Source: Deltaproteobacteria bacterium
GTDB taxonomy: Bacteria; Desulfobacterota; Desulfomonilia; UBA1062
Assembly (NCBI GenBank): GCA_018433085.1
Contig: JAHDRW010000016.1
Location: 49,513 to 113,512 of the forward strand
Length of the DNA: 64,000 bases
Direction of reading: 5' to 3'
The translations under genes were made by a program, and so were the position numbers. The first letter of the stretch is position 1; each line of letters begins with the position of its first letter. Positions 39,364 to 46,937 of this stretch are shown one piece after another. Below the pieces are notes generated by a model. That model saw only the letters and a program-made list of their open reading frames with translations, did not search any database and had not been told where the DNA came from.

Positions 39364-39418
39364 ACCGGATCCGCTGCTGCTTGTGTTGATCAGACGGGGA
39401 AGGGCTTTTTAAAAGGGC

Positions 39419-41098
39419 ATGAGAAATATTTTTATGATACTGCTGGGGCTTGGCTTCTTCCTCCCGGGCGCGCACATCGAAGCACAGAGTGTCGACCCGG
39501 GCGCTGTCCGGGAGCGCGGGAAGGACATGCAGGAATACTACCGTCTCGAGGAAACGCTGCGTGAGCAGAAAAAATCGGCTTCGGAGGAAGGCCGGATAGA
39601 GGACAAGACAAAAGAGGCGCCGAAACCGGAACTGAAGGCGAAAGAACAGACGATCTTTGTCAGCCGGATCGAGACAAACCCCTCGGACGTGCTCTCTCCG
39701 GAGGAAATAAAGGACATCACGGGCGGATACGAGGGGAAGAACCTGAGTATCGGTGACCTCTTCGAGGTCATCCGCCGGATCAACGAGCTCTATGCCCGGA
39801 GGTCTGTTGCCGCACGGGCGGTCCTGCCTCCTCAGAAGGTGGAAAAAGGCGTCGTCAAGATCGAATTGATCGAGGGCCGGGTCGGAAACATTGTGGTGGA
39901 AGACAACAGGTATACGAAAAGGTCGTTTTTCACCAATCGGACGCCCTTAAAAAGCGGGGATCTCGTCAGGCTGGACAAACTGGAAAGGGACCTCCTTTTC
40001 TTCAACAGCACCAACGACGTGGACGTCCGGGCCGAGCTCAGACCCGGCAGCGCTCCGGGCACGACCGACTATATCATCAAAGTCAGGGAGCCTGAAAACT
40101 ATCAGGCAGCCCTTTTTTCGGACAATGCAGGCAACGATACCGTCGGTCTGTACCGTTTCGGAATAATGCTGGGGAACAGGAGCCTTCTCGGTTACCGCGA
40201 CAGCCTTTCCCTCAATGCGTTCTTCACGAAAAAGAATGGCACGGTCGCAGGATCGGCGGCCTACAGCCTTCCGGTGGGCACCCTCGGGACCAGGCTGAAC
40301 CTGTCCTATGAATACAATCAGATAGAGGTCATATCCGGCCCGTACAAGGTCCTCGATATCACCGGTGAATCTTCCGAGGCGGGCATCGATCTGAGCCATC
40401 CGCTCGTGGTGGGTCCCGCCTTCAGGCTGAACGGGTTTACGGGATTCCATTTTGAAGGATCCACCACTGCTTTCGACGGCGAGACACTGTACAGCACCAG
40501 GGTCAGGACAATGAACGCGGGCTTCGACATCCAGGCAATCGATGCAGGAGGCTATTGGTTCACCCAGCACAGGTTCACGCAAGGGGTCCATGCATTCGGC
40601 GGAGATGTCGAGTTTCTCAGGTACAACCCTTCCCTTCTGCGGCAGCAGATCCTTGCAGAAGATTTGATGTTCATATTCAGGGCCAACGCTCAGCTCACGA
40701 AAAAGAAGAACCTCCCGCCTTCCGAGCAGTTCCAGATCGGCGGGGCGTCGTCCGTTCGGGGATATTCCGAGGGGTTTCTCATCGGCGACAAAGGATATCT
40801 GGCCAGCGCGGAACTCCACTTCCCCTTGCCTTTTACGGAAAACTGGCTCCCGGGAACGGATCTCGGTGACAGGCTCAGGGGGATCGCCTTCGTGGACCAT
40901 GGCGGGGCCTTTCCCTACAAGCCGGGCGGCGGGTCCATGACCCACCGTGATTACATTACGGGCGCGGGCGTCGGCCTGGCAATGAATGTATCCGGATTCC
41001 TTACCGCAAGGGTGAGCCTGGGCATACCCATAACCAACCGCGGCAGCGTGGAGGACAAATACGTGTTCCATTTCTCTATCCAGTCGGATCTCTTCTGA
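39419..41098 (+). CDS. TpsB outer-membrane pore (ShlB/FhaC/HecB family)
   Basis: A 559-residue outer-membrane transporter expected to secrete the adjacent giant adhesin. A signal peptide (1-23) is followed by a charged helical plug-like segment (about 30-75). POTRA domains (about 78-225) begin IFVSRIETNPSDVLS, and a 16-strand barrel of the Omp85 superfamily follows, with the conserved loop motif SSVRGY near residue 443. The protein ends in Phe, as outer-membrane barrels usually do. The gene starts 55 bp after the adhesin stop. AAAAGGG is only 1-2 nt from the ATG, unusually close, so translation may depend on the upstream gene. Confidence 0.93.
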   Translation: MRNIFMILLGLGFFLPGAHIEAQSVDPGAVRERGKDMQEYYRLEETLREQKKSASEEGRIEDKTKEAPKPELKAKEQTIFVSRIETNPSDVLSPEEIKDITGGYEGKNLSIGDLFEVIRRINELYARRSVAARAVLPPQKVEKGVVKIELIEGRVGNIVVEDNRYTKRSFFTNRTPLKSGDLVRLDKLERDLLFFNSTNDVDVRAELRPGSAPGTTDYIIKVREPENYQAALFSDNAGNDTVGLYRFGIMLGNRSLLGYRDSLSLNAFFTKKNGTVAGSAAYSLPVGTLGTRLNLSYEYNQIEVISGPYKVLDITGESSEAGIDLSHPLVVGPAFRLNGFTGFHFEGSTTAFDGETLYSTRVRTMNAGFDIQAIDAGGYWFTQHRFTQGVHAFGGDVEFLRYNPSLLRQQILAEDLMFIFRANAQLTKKKNLPPSEQFQIGGASSVRGYSEGFLIGDKGYLASAELHFPLPFTENWLPGTDLGDRLRGIAFVDHGGAFPYKPGGGSMTHRDYITGAGVGLAMNVSGFLTARVSLGIPITNRGSVEDKYVFHFSIQSDLF

Positions 41099-41302
41099 GA
41101 AAATCCCTGAACAACGCTTGGGTAGCTGCGTCCCATGCGCAATACCTGGTGACGCGGGTGGAAAACCAAAGACGGCAACCGGATTCAGCGTAGACTCGCT
41201 CAAGATCCTATGCTTGACCCCCACCTATTGTTTCCTGTCTGCCGAAAACGGTACGTAGCGAATCCTTGCCCGAATTCCCTTACCCGATCATTGCAGGTTA
41301 GT

Positions 41303-41432
41303 ACTACAGTGGCGGAGCTTAGATATCGGGGTCAGATATCGGGGTCAGGTCTCAACATATGACACAGGGAATGTCATATGTTGAGACCTGACCCCATGAC
41401 TGTGTGACCCCATGACTGATTACCACTGTAGT
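41303..41432. repeat. Nested inverted-repeat element (REP/MITE-like)
   Basis: The outer arms ACTACAGTGG (41303-41312) and CCACTGTAGT (41423-41432) are perfect. Inside are two tandem copies of AGATATCGGGGTC (41321-41333, 41334-41346) and two of TGACCCCATGACTG (41389-41402, 41405-41418), flanking a 24-bp-arm hairpin. The GGGGTCAGG/CCTGACCCC core resembles repetitive extragenic palindromes linked to REP-associated tyrosine transposases, but no transposase is present. Confidence 0.75.
41341..41395. repeat. Perfect 24-bp inverted repeat with 7-nt loop
   Basis: Arms at 41341-41364 and 41372-41395 are exact reverse complements (GGGGTCAGGTCTCAACATAT... and its mirror), separated by CAGGGAA. It could fold into a very stable hairpin in DNA or RNA about 240 bp after tpsB and may stop its transcript. 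Confidence 0.92.
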
Positions 41433-41434
41433 GT

Positions 41435-41561
41435 TAGGTGCTGTACGCAAACCGCCTTCCATGCGAAGACAGGGGATCCGTATCTCCACCTATTTCATGG
41501 ATTTCCACTTCAGCGGGAATAACTGTTCACTTGGTCTGATCACGTTTGCGTACAGCACCTA
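41435..41561. mobile_element. Small element with 18-bp terminal inverted repeats
   Basis: TAGGTGCTGTACGCAAAC (41435-41452) and its exact reverse complement (41544-41561) bound a 127-bp segment without coding capacity. This is the layout of a miniature inverted-repeat element or of a deletion relic of an insertion sequence. No clear target-site duplication flanks it. Confidence 0.6.
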
Positions 41562-41812
41562 GCTTTTCCCAAAACCGAGCAATTACTCATGTTATTTATT
41601 CTCGTGTTGCATTTCAGGCGTTCCTGTTGATATACTCAATCATCGGCATATACATACCGCTTGCGCAGGCATAATCGGTTCCGACAGATCGCGTCAGTTG
41701 CCGTCATTACCCTTGTCCGGCTCTTATTAAGACCTGCTCAGAGTTTCCTGCGGTCTGTTCCGGGTGGTCTCTGATCTGATCGAGTTTTCGATTCAGGAAA
41801 AAACGGAGGACA

Positions 41813-42796
41813 ATGAAACAGGAGATAACACACATACATCAGCCGGTGAGCAATGTCGCTCGGAAGGACTTCACCCGGCTGAGAAAAGATCTTACCGTGC
41901 ATCAGGCACTGGAGGCCATCCGCGGGGAGGAGCTCGGCGAGAAAATCGTCTATTTCTATGTGGTAGACGAGCAGGGCGTGCTGGTCGGGGTCCTGCCCAC
42001 CCGCAGGCTGCTGGGCGCACAACCGGATCAGAGCCTCTCCGATCTCATGGTCACCAACGTGGTGACCGTTCCGGAAACCGCGACCGTGCTGGACGCGTGT
42101 GAGCTGTTCGTGGTGTACAAGTTCCTGGCGTTTCCGGTGGTGGACGACCGGCACAGGATCACGGGTATCGTTGACGTGGGGTTCTTCACGGACGAGGTCT
42201 TCGACATCGCGGAAAGAGAGCGCCTGGACGAGCTGTTCGAGACCATCGGCTTCCACATCTCCCAGGTCAGGGACGCAACCCCGGTACGGGCTTTCCGCTT
42301 CCGGTTCCCGTGGCTCATCGCCACCATCGCAGGCGGATCCATCGCCGCGATGCTGGCAGGCTCTTTCGAGTTGACCATCGCCCGGAGCATCATCCTGGCG
42401 TTCTTCCTGACACTGGTACTGGGGCTGGGCGAGAGCGTCGCCATGCAGTCCATGACGGTCACGATCCAGAAACTGCGCCACCTGGAGCCTACATTCGCGT
42501 GGTATTCCCGGACGTTCCTTCACGAGCTGGGCACGGCCTTTCTGCTGGGCACCGCGAGCGGGACGATCGTGGGGCTCATCATCCTGCTTTGGGACGGCGC
42601 CTTTCTCACGGCCTTTTCGGTGGGCATAAGCATCCTGCTGGCCATCTGCTCCGCCTGCATCCTGGGCCTGAGCGTTCCGGCATTGCTGCACCGGCTCGAC
42701 CTCGACCCCAAGATATCCTCGGGCCCGGTAACCCTGGCCATGGCCGACATCTTCACCCTGCTCTTCTATTTCGGGGTCGCGGCCCTGCTCCTGTAG
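41813..42796 (+). CDS. MgtE-like divalent cation transporter with CBS pair
   Basis: A 327-residue inner-membrane protein. A cytoplasmic CBS-domain pair (about 10-135) is joined to an MgtE-type membrane domain (about 160-327, five helices). The region GLGESVAMQSMTVTIQ corresponds to the GNxGxQS segment of MgtE, and the Asp in LAMADIFTLLFYF matches the pore-binding Asp of MgtE. The N-terminal superhelical N domain of standard MgtE (about 450 residues) is missing, so gating would rely on the CBS pair alone. GGAGG stands 4 nt before the ATG. Mg2+ is the likely substrate by family; Co2+ or other ions are possible. Confidence 0.85.
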   Translation: MKQEITHIHQPVSNVARKDFTRLRKDLTVHQALEAIRGEELGEKIVYFYVVDEQGVLVGVLPTRRLLGAQPDQSLSDLMVTNVVTVPETATVLDACELFVVYKFLAFPVVDDRHRITGIVDVGFFTDEVFDIAERERLDELFETIGFHISQVRDATPVRAFRFRFPWLIATIAGGSIAAMLAGSFELTIARSIILAFFLTLVLGLGESVAMQSMTVTIQKLRHLEPTFAWYSRTFLHELGTAFLLGTASGTIVGLIILLWDGAFLTAFSVGISILLAICSACILGLSVPALLHRLDLDPKISSGPVTLAMADIFTLLFYFGVAALLL

Positions 42797-42902
42797 ACAC
42801 CTTCGAGGGCGAGGCCGAAACGGCGATGCATAAGCGTCCCGGATCCGTTCCCGCTGAGCCTCCGGGCCAAGCGGCCGTGACGGGCACGGGCGACAGCGTC
42901 CG

Positions 42903-43220
42903 TCACTGCCTCGGACCGAGCCTTTTCTGCATCTCCCTGGCAAGGTCTTCGAGGATCTCGTCGAACTGCCTTCTCATGTCGATCATGTTCTGGCGCATCC
43001 GCAGGATGACTTCGATTCCGGGAAGGTTGATGTCCATCTCCTCCATGAGAATCCTGGCCACCCGGATCTTGTCGATCTCCTGGTTGGGCAGCAGCTTTTC
43101 CCGGCCGGTTTCGTCGGTGATCAGGGTGATGACATCCTCTTTTTCGAGCGTGGCGATAAACCCCTCGTCGACATTCAGAACTTCGATCACCTCTTTGACG
43201 GTCCAGACTTCCTTCTCCAT
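42903..43220 (-). CDS. CbpM-like (MerR-type HTH) chaperone modulator
   Basis: A 105-residue protein that starts with a MerR-like winged helix (VWTVKEVIEVLNVDEGFI) and continues into a helical C-terminal half (ILRMRQNMIDMRRQFDEI). This pattern fits the CbpM family, which bind the J domain of DnaJ/CbpA-type co-chaperones and inhibit them. Here it is not beside a dnaJ; the only one in the window is 18 kb away. It is divergent from a CPA2 antiporter gene. A small DNA-binding MerR-type regulator is the alternative. Confidence 0.7.
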   Translation of the reverse strand: MEKEVWTVKEVIEVLNVDEGFIATLEKEDVITLITDETGREKLLPNQEIDKIRVARILMEEMDINLPGIEVILRMRQNMIDMRRQFDEILEDLAREMQKRLGPRQ

Positions 43221-43402
43221 TTATTCTCTCTCACCTGATCGCCGGGGACTCGTTTCCCTGCGCTTAAACAACGAAACCCGATCTGTCGATAGATATATGT
43301 ATGTGATACTGGCGATGTCTGTTTGAATCAAGAGGGGGACGGACAGCCGGATACCGGGGCGGTTGTTGCATGTTCGATGCTTTCCGGGTAGGATAACGTT
43401 TG

Positions 43403-45436
43403 ATGAATACCGCATTTCTCGGCGATCTCGTGATGGTGTTCGCCCTCTCCATTGCGGTGATACTGCTTTTCTCGCGCATGCGGGTGCCGTCCATCATCGG
43501 GTTTCTGCTCACCGGCATCCTCGCCGGGCCCTCAGGGCTGAAGATCATCTGCACGAGCGACCAGGTGGATCTGTTCGCCGAGTTCGGCGTGGTCCTGCTT
43601 CTCTTCACCATCGGGATCGAGTTTTCGCTGAAACGTCTGCTGCAGATCAAACGGTCCGTGTTCATGGGCGGGACCTTCCAGATGGCCCTGACCTCGGTGC
43701 TCGGTTACGTGGCCTCGCTGTACCTGGGCTTCGACATGCCCGAGGCGATCTTCATGGGGCTTCTGATCTCGCTCAGCTCCACGGCCATCATGCTCAAGGT
43801 GCTCGACGAGCGCTCAGAGGTCACCTCGCCTCACGGCAGGAACACCCTTGCCGTGCTCATCTTCCAGGACATATCCGTGGTGGCGATCATGCTCGCCATC
43901 CCTTTCCTTGCCGGTTCCTCCGAGCAGCTCCAGGGTTCGCCGCCGGCGTTTCTCTTCAAGGGGGTCGTGCTTCTCGTCCTGTTCTTCCTGGGGTACAAAT
44001 GGCTCGTACCCATGCTCCTGCAGCAGGTTGCCAATACGCGCAACCGGGAGCTCTTTCTGCTCACCATCATCCTCATCTGCCTGGGCGTGGCCTGGCTCAC
44101 CTATTCCCTCGGCCTCTCGCTCGCGCTGGGCGCGTTTCTGGCCGGGCTGATCATATCGGAGTCCGAATTCAGCCACGACGCCCTGGGCCGGATCCTGCCC
44201 TTCAGAGACGTGTTCGTGAGCTTTTTCTTCATCTCCATCGGCATGCTCCTGGATCTGTCGTTCATCCTCCAGAATCTCTGGATCGTGTCGCTCTCCGCCC
44301 TGGGCATCGTCCTGCTCAAGATGTTCACCGGGTCCTTTGCGATCCTGGCACTGGGGTTTCCGCTCCGGATCAGCATTCTGGTCGGCCTGGCCCTGGCCCA
44401 GGTGGGCGAGTTCTCGTTCGTTCTGAGCAAGGCGGGGTATGGCTTCGGCCTGCTTACTGAAGGACACTACCAACTCTTTCTCGCCACCTCGCTGATAACC
44501 ATGGCCGCCACGCCCTTTCTCATGAGCGTATCCGGCCCGGTCGCCGACACGGTGATGCGGCTGCCGCTGTCCGAACGGTTCAAGCACGCCATGATGCCCG
44601 AAAAGGTTCTCGCGTTCAGCGAGGAGGCCGGCAGCAGGACCGACCATCTCATCGTGGTGGGGTACGGGGTGAACGGCAGGAACGTGTCAAAGGCCGCACG
44701 CATGGCAGGCATCCCCTACGTGATCCTTGAAGTCAATCCGGAAACCGTGCACGAACAGCGGGCCTTAGGAGAGCCCATATACTATGGCGACGCCACCCAG
44801 GAGGCCGTACTCAAGCACATTGGAATCATGAGGGCCCGGGTTCTTGTCATCGCGGTCCCGGATGCCCCTGCAACGCGGGCGATCACCCTGCTCGCACGGG
44901 GCATGAACCCCAATGTCCACATCATCGCCCGCACCCGTTTCGTGACCGAGGTGAGGCCGCTGTACGATCTGGGGGCCGACGAGGTGATCCCGGAGGAATA
45001 CGAGACCTCGATCGAGATCTTCTCGCGGGCACTATCGGAGTATCTCGTGCCCCGGGACGAAATCGAGCGCATGATCGCAGAGCTCCGTTCCGGAGGCTAC
45101 CAGATGTTACGCTCCCTCTCGGGGGACGCCACCACCACCTCGCAATCACATATAGAGAAGTATATCCCGGACTTCAGGATCTCCACCCTGAAGGTCAAGG
45201 AGGGAAGCCCAGTGGTCGGCAGGACGCTCACCGAACTCATGATCAGGAAGCGCTACCGGGTGAGCATCCTTGGAATCCGGAGGGGCGAGCAGATCATCTA
45301 CAACCCGGGTGGCGAAGAGACGCTCCAGGCCGGAGACGACCTGGTGATCACCGGCCAGATCGAGTGCATCCTGGACATCGTCCCCCTGCTCGGACCCGAA
45401 AACATCCCTGAACAAACCGCGACCGACCGACAATGA
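43403..45436 (+). CDS. CPA2 monovalent cation:proton antiporter with TrkA domains (KefB type)
   Basis: A 677-residue protein. A transmembrane exchanger domain with about 12-13 helices (1-380; signature LLFTIGIEFSLKRL) is followed by a Rossmann TrkA-N domain (GYGVNG nucleotide motif, about 420-530) and a C-terminal TrkA-C domain (about 580-665) ending near ECILDIVPLLG. It would exchange K+ or Na+ for protons at the inner membrane under nucleotide control. ATG 43403 is used; an in-frame TTG precedes it directly. AGGA stands 9 nt upstream. The divergent neighbour is the CbpM-like gene, with 182 bp between them. Confidence 0.92.
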   Translation: MNTAFLGDLVMVFALSIAVILLFSRMRVPSIIGFLLTGILAGPSGLKIICTSDQVDLFAEFGVVLLLFTIGIEFSLKRLLQIKRSVFMGGTFQMALTSVLGYVASLYLGFDMPEAIFMGLLISLSSTAIMLKVLDERSEVTSPHGRNTLAVLIFQDISVVAIMLAIPFLAGSSEQLQGSPPAFLFKGVVLLVLFFLGYKWLVPMLLQQVANTRNRELFLLTIILICLGVAWLTYSLGLSLALGAFLAGLIISESEFSHDALGRILPFRDVFVSFFFISIGMLLDLSFILQNLWIVSLSALGIVLLKMFTGSFAILALGFPLRISILVGLALAQVGEFSFVLSKAGYGFGLLTEGHYQLFLATSLITMAATPFLMSVSGPVADTVMRLPLSERFKHAMMPEKVLAFSEEAGSRTDHLIVVGYGVNGRNVSKAARMAGIPYVILEVNPETVHEQRALGEPIYYGDATQEAVLKHIGIMRARVLVIAVPDAPATRAITLLARGMNPNVHIIARTRFVTEVRPLYDLGADEVIPEEYETSIEIFSRALSEYLVPRDEIERMIAELRSGGYQMLRSLSGDATTTSQSHIEKYIPDFRISTLKVKEGSPVVGRTLTELMIRKRYRVSILGIRRGEQIIYNPGGEETLQAGDDLVITGQIECILDIVPLLGPENIPEQTATDRQ

Positions 45437-45494
45437 CCGGGTTCGACACCGCCCTGTCGGCAATTGGGAGGTACGGAAGACACTCCCGGGAGCT

Positions 45495-45806
45495 TCAGGA
45501 AAACCTGATCCCCGCCCCATAGTGGTGACCGCGGGCTGCGGAGATGGCCCTGCACCACCTGATGACCCCGGTGCTTTCGTTGACCTCGCCGCACCCGAAC
45601 TTTCCTGTCGCCGCCTCCAGGAGATGGATCCTGATCTTCTCGCCCGGCCTCATGCAATGGTCGCACTCGATGTAAGCCCCGTTCTCACAGGCATTGCGGA
45701 TGGTCGCCTCGAAATAATCGACTCCCCTGCAGGTGAGGCACTTGAGCTCCAAAGGCATACGTCCTGTTGCCCGCTTCTGTGTTTTTCTCCTTTCTCCACG
45801 CGGCAT
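45495..45806 (-). CDS. PilZ-domain protein with cysteine pairs
   Basis: A 103-residue protein with a PilZ-like beta-barrel. The N-terminal Arg cluster (RKTQKRATGR), the NACENGAY turn and a closing HYGAGIRFS strand are visible. In the usual D/N-x-S-x-x-G motif, Cys replaces Ser. CLTC and CDHC suggest metal binding. It is a paralogue of the PilZ protein at 49473-49988 (compare GVIRW...YGAGIRF). ATG 45806 has GGGGAG upstream and follows a promoter at 45873-45903; that promoter lies inside the longer frame up to 45896 and argues against it. Cyclic-di-GMP binding is possible but unproven. Confidence 0.72.
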   Translation of the reverse strand: MPRGERRKTQKRATGRMPLELKCLTCRGVDYFEATIRNACENGAYIECDHCMRPGEKIRIHLLEAATGKFGCGEVNESTGVIRWCRAISAARGHHYGAGIRFS

Positions 45807-45872
45807 CGTCGCTCTCCCCGGCATGAAACCCCGGGCACCGCGTCTGCTTGAGACGGGTGCATCATTATAAGG

Positions 45873-45903
45873 ATTATAGTAAAGAGGGAGCCGCATGTGT
45901 CAA
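45873..45903 (-). promoter_or_regulatory. Sigma-70-type promoter of the PilZ gene
   Basis: On the minus strand a perfect TTGACA (45903-45898) is followed after 19 bp by a perfect TATAAT (45878-45873). The spacing is 2 bp longer than ideal. Transcription would begin near 45866, giving a 60-nt leader before ATG 45806. Confidence 0.5.
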
Positions 45904-45949
45904 ACCGGATTTGCCGGTGTCGACAATTATTCCCGAGGTCCCTAGATCC

Positions 45950-46669
45950 TCACCACACGAGAAGCCTCACCCCCACCAGGAAGAGAAAGCCCGCAACGAA
46001 CATCCGGAAATAGTCCTGGGGCAGACTCTCCAGGAACCTCCGGGCGAGGTAAGCGCCCGCGAACGAGACTGGGATGCACAGGACAAGGGCTGCGAGCAGG
46101 GTGTTCCCGAGCTCGACACCGCCCAGCAGGTACCGGGAAACCCTCGTGATGTCTATGAAGAAGGCGATGATCCCCGAGGTGAAGATATAGACATCCCTGG
46201 GCAGGTCGAACGCGGCGAGAAAGGCCCCCCGCACCGCCCCTCCCACCCCGAAGAGTCCGGCCGACAGTCCCGACAGGGTGCCTCCCGTAACGGCCGTCAC
46301 CTGATTCCTCGGCAGTGCCCACTGCCGGTTGGTGAACAGGAAGCCCACATAGATCAGCAGGAAGAGGCCCAGGATTCTCTCCAGGGGAAGACCCCGGACC
46401 TCCAACGCCAGGACCGCACCAACAAAGCTCGCCGCGATTCCCGGGATTCCGAAAGCCAGGACGAGTCTCCATGCGATCCCTTTTCTGAAGAGAATCATCT
46501 TCCAGACATCGCCGAGGAGATGGATGACCCCGACAAACAGTAGCGTGACCGGCAGGGGGGCGAAAACCGCGAGCACGGGGACCATGATGGTGGACGTGCC
46601 GAATCCCGTGGAGGTTCCCACAGCCGAGGCTGTCAGAGTCAAGACAACGAGCAGAATGATCTCCGTCAT
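45950..46669 (-). CDS. TauE/SafE (TSUP) family permease
   Basis: A 239-residue inner-membrane protein with about eight helices, built of two related halves: SAVGTSTGFGTSTIMVP near the N terminus and GLSAGLFGVGGAVRGAFL in the middle. Family members move sulfite, sulfonates or other small organic anions. ATG 46669 follows GAGG by 8 nt; the frame is open up to 46771 but that extension is not membrane-like. A second, broken TSUP gene lies at 55165-55996. Confidence 0.87.
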   Translation of the reverse strand: MTEIILLVVLTLTASAVGTSTGFGTSTIMVPVLAVFAPLPVTLLFVGVIHLLGDVWKMILFRKGIAWRLVLAFGIPGIAASFVGAVLALEVRGLPLERILGLFLLIYVGFLFTNRQWALPRNQVTAVTGGTLSGLSAGLFGVGGAVRGAFLAAFDLPRDVYIFTSGIIAFFIDITRVSRYLLGGVELGNTLLAALVLCIPVSFAGAYLARRFLESLPQDYFRMFVAGFLFLVGVRLLVW

Positions 46670-46825
46670 ACCGGCGCCTCTTTTAAAATCATCGCCCTGT
46701 ACCGGAACCCCCTGCCCCGCCGTCTTCACTGCCCTTTCAGGAACGAGCCTTGTCCCGGCGCCGCCCGGCACGCACCATGAGTCTTACAGGGGGAGAGTTT
46801 TCCCGAACGATACGAATCAATGGCA

Positions 46826-46915
46826 TGGGCTTATCAGTGCAAGTCCTTTGACCCGGCTTCAAGCCACAAACTTTCAACGGGGGTGTGATCCCGTTTTCTT
46901 TGTCCTCAATATTTT
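46826..46915 (+). repeat. Dispersed relic repeat, copy 3
   Basis: TTATCAGTGCAAGTCCTTTG, GACCCGGCTTCAAGCCACAAACT and an AACGGGGGTGTGATCCC block line up in order with copies 1 and 2 at 18333 and 20281. It fills much of the gap between the TSUP permease and the PAS kinase. Confidence 0.45.
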
Positions 46916-46937
46916 ACAACTTTTTTTAAAGAGGGAT

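Larger units (their letters stand above)
41099..41812. other. Gene-free repeat-rich stretch after tpsB
   Basis: About 710 bp with no credible gene. From 41303 to 41561 it is almost entirely repeats: an outer 10-bp inverted repeat enclosing tandem 13- and 14-bp repeats and a perfect 24-bp hairpin, followed at once by an element with 18-bp terminal inverted repeats. The remainder (41562-41812) is AT-richer and presumably carries the promoter of the MgtE-like gene. Confidence 0.7.
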
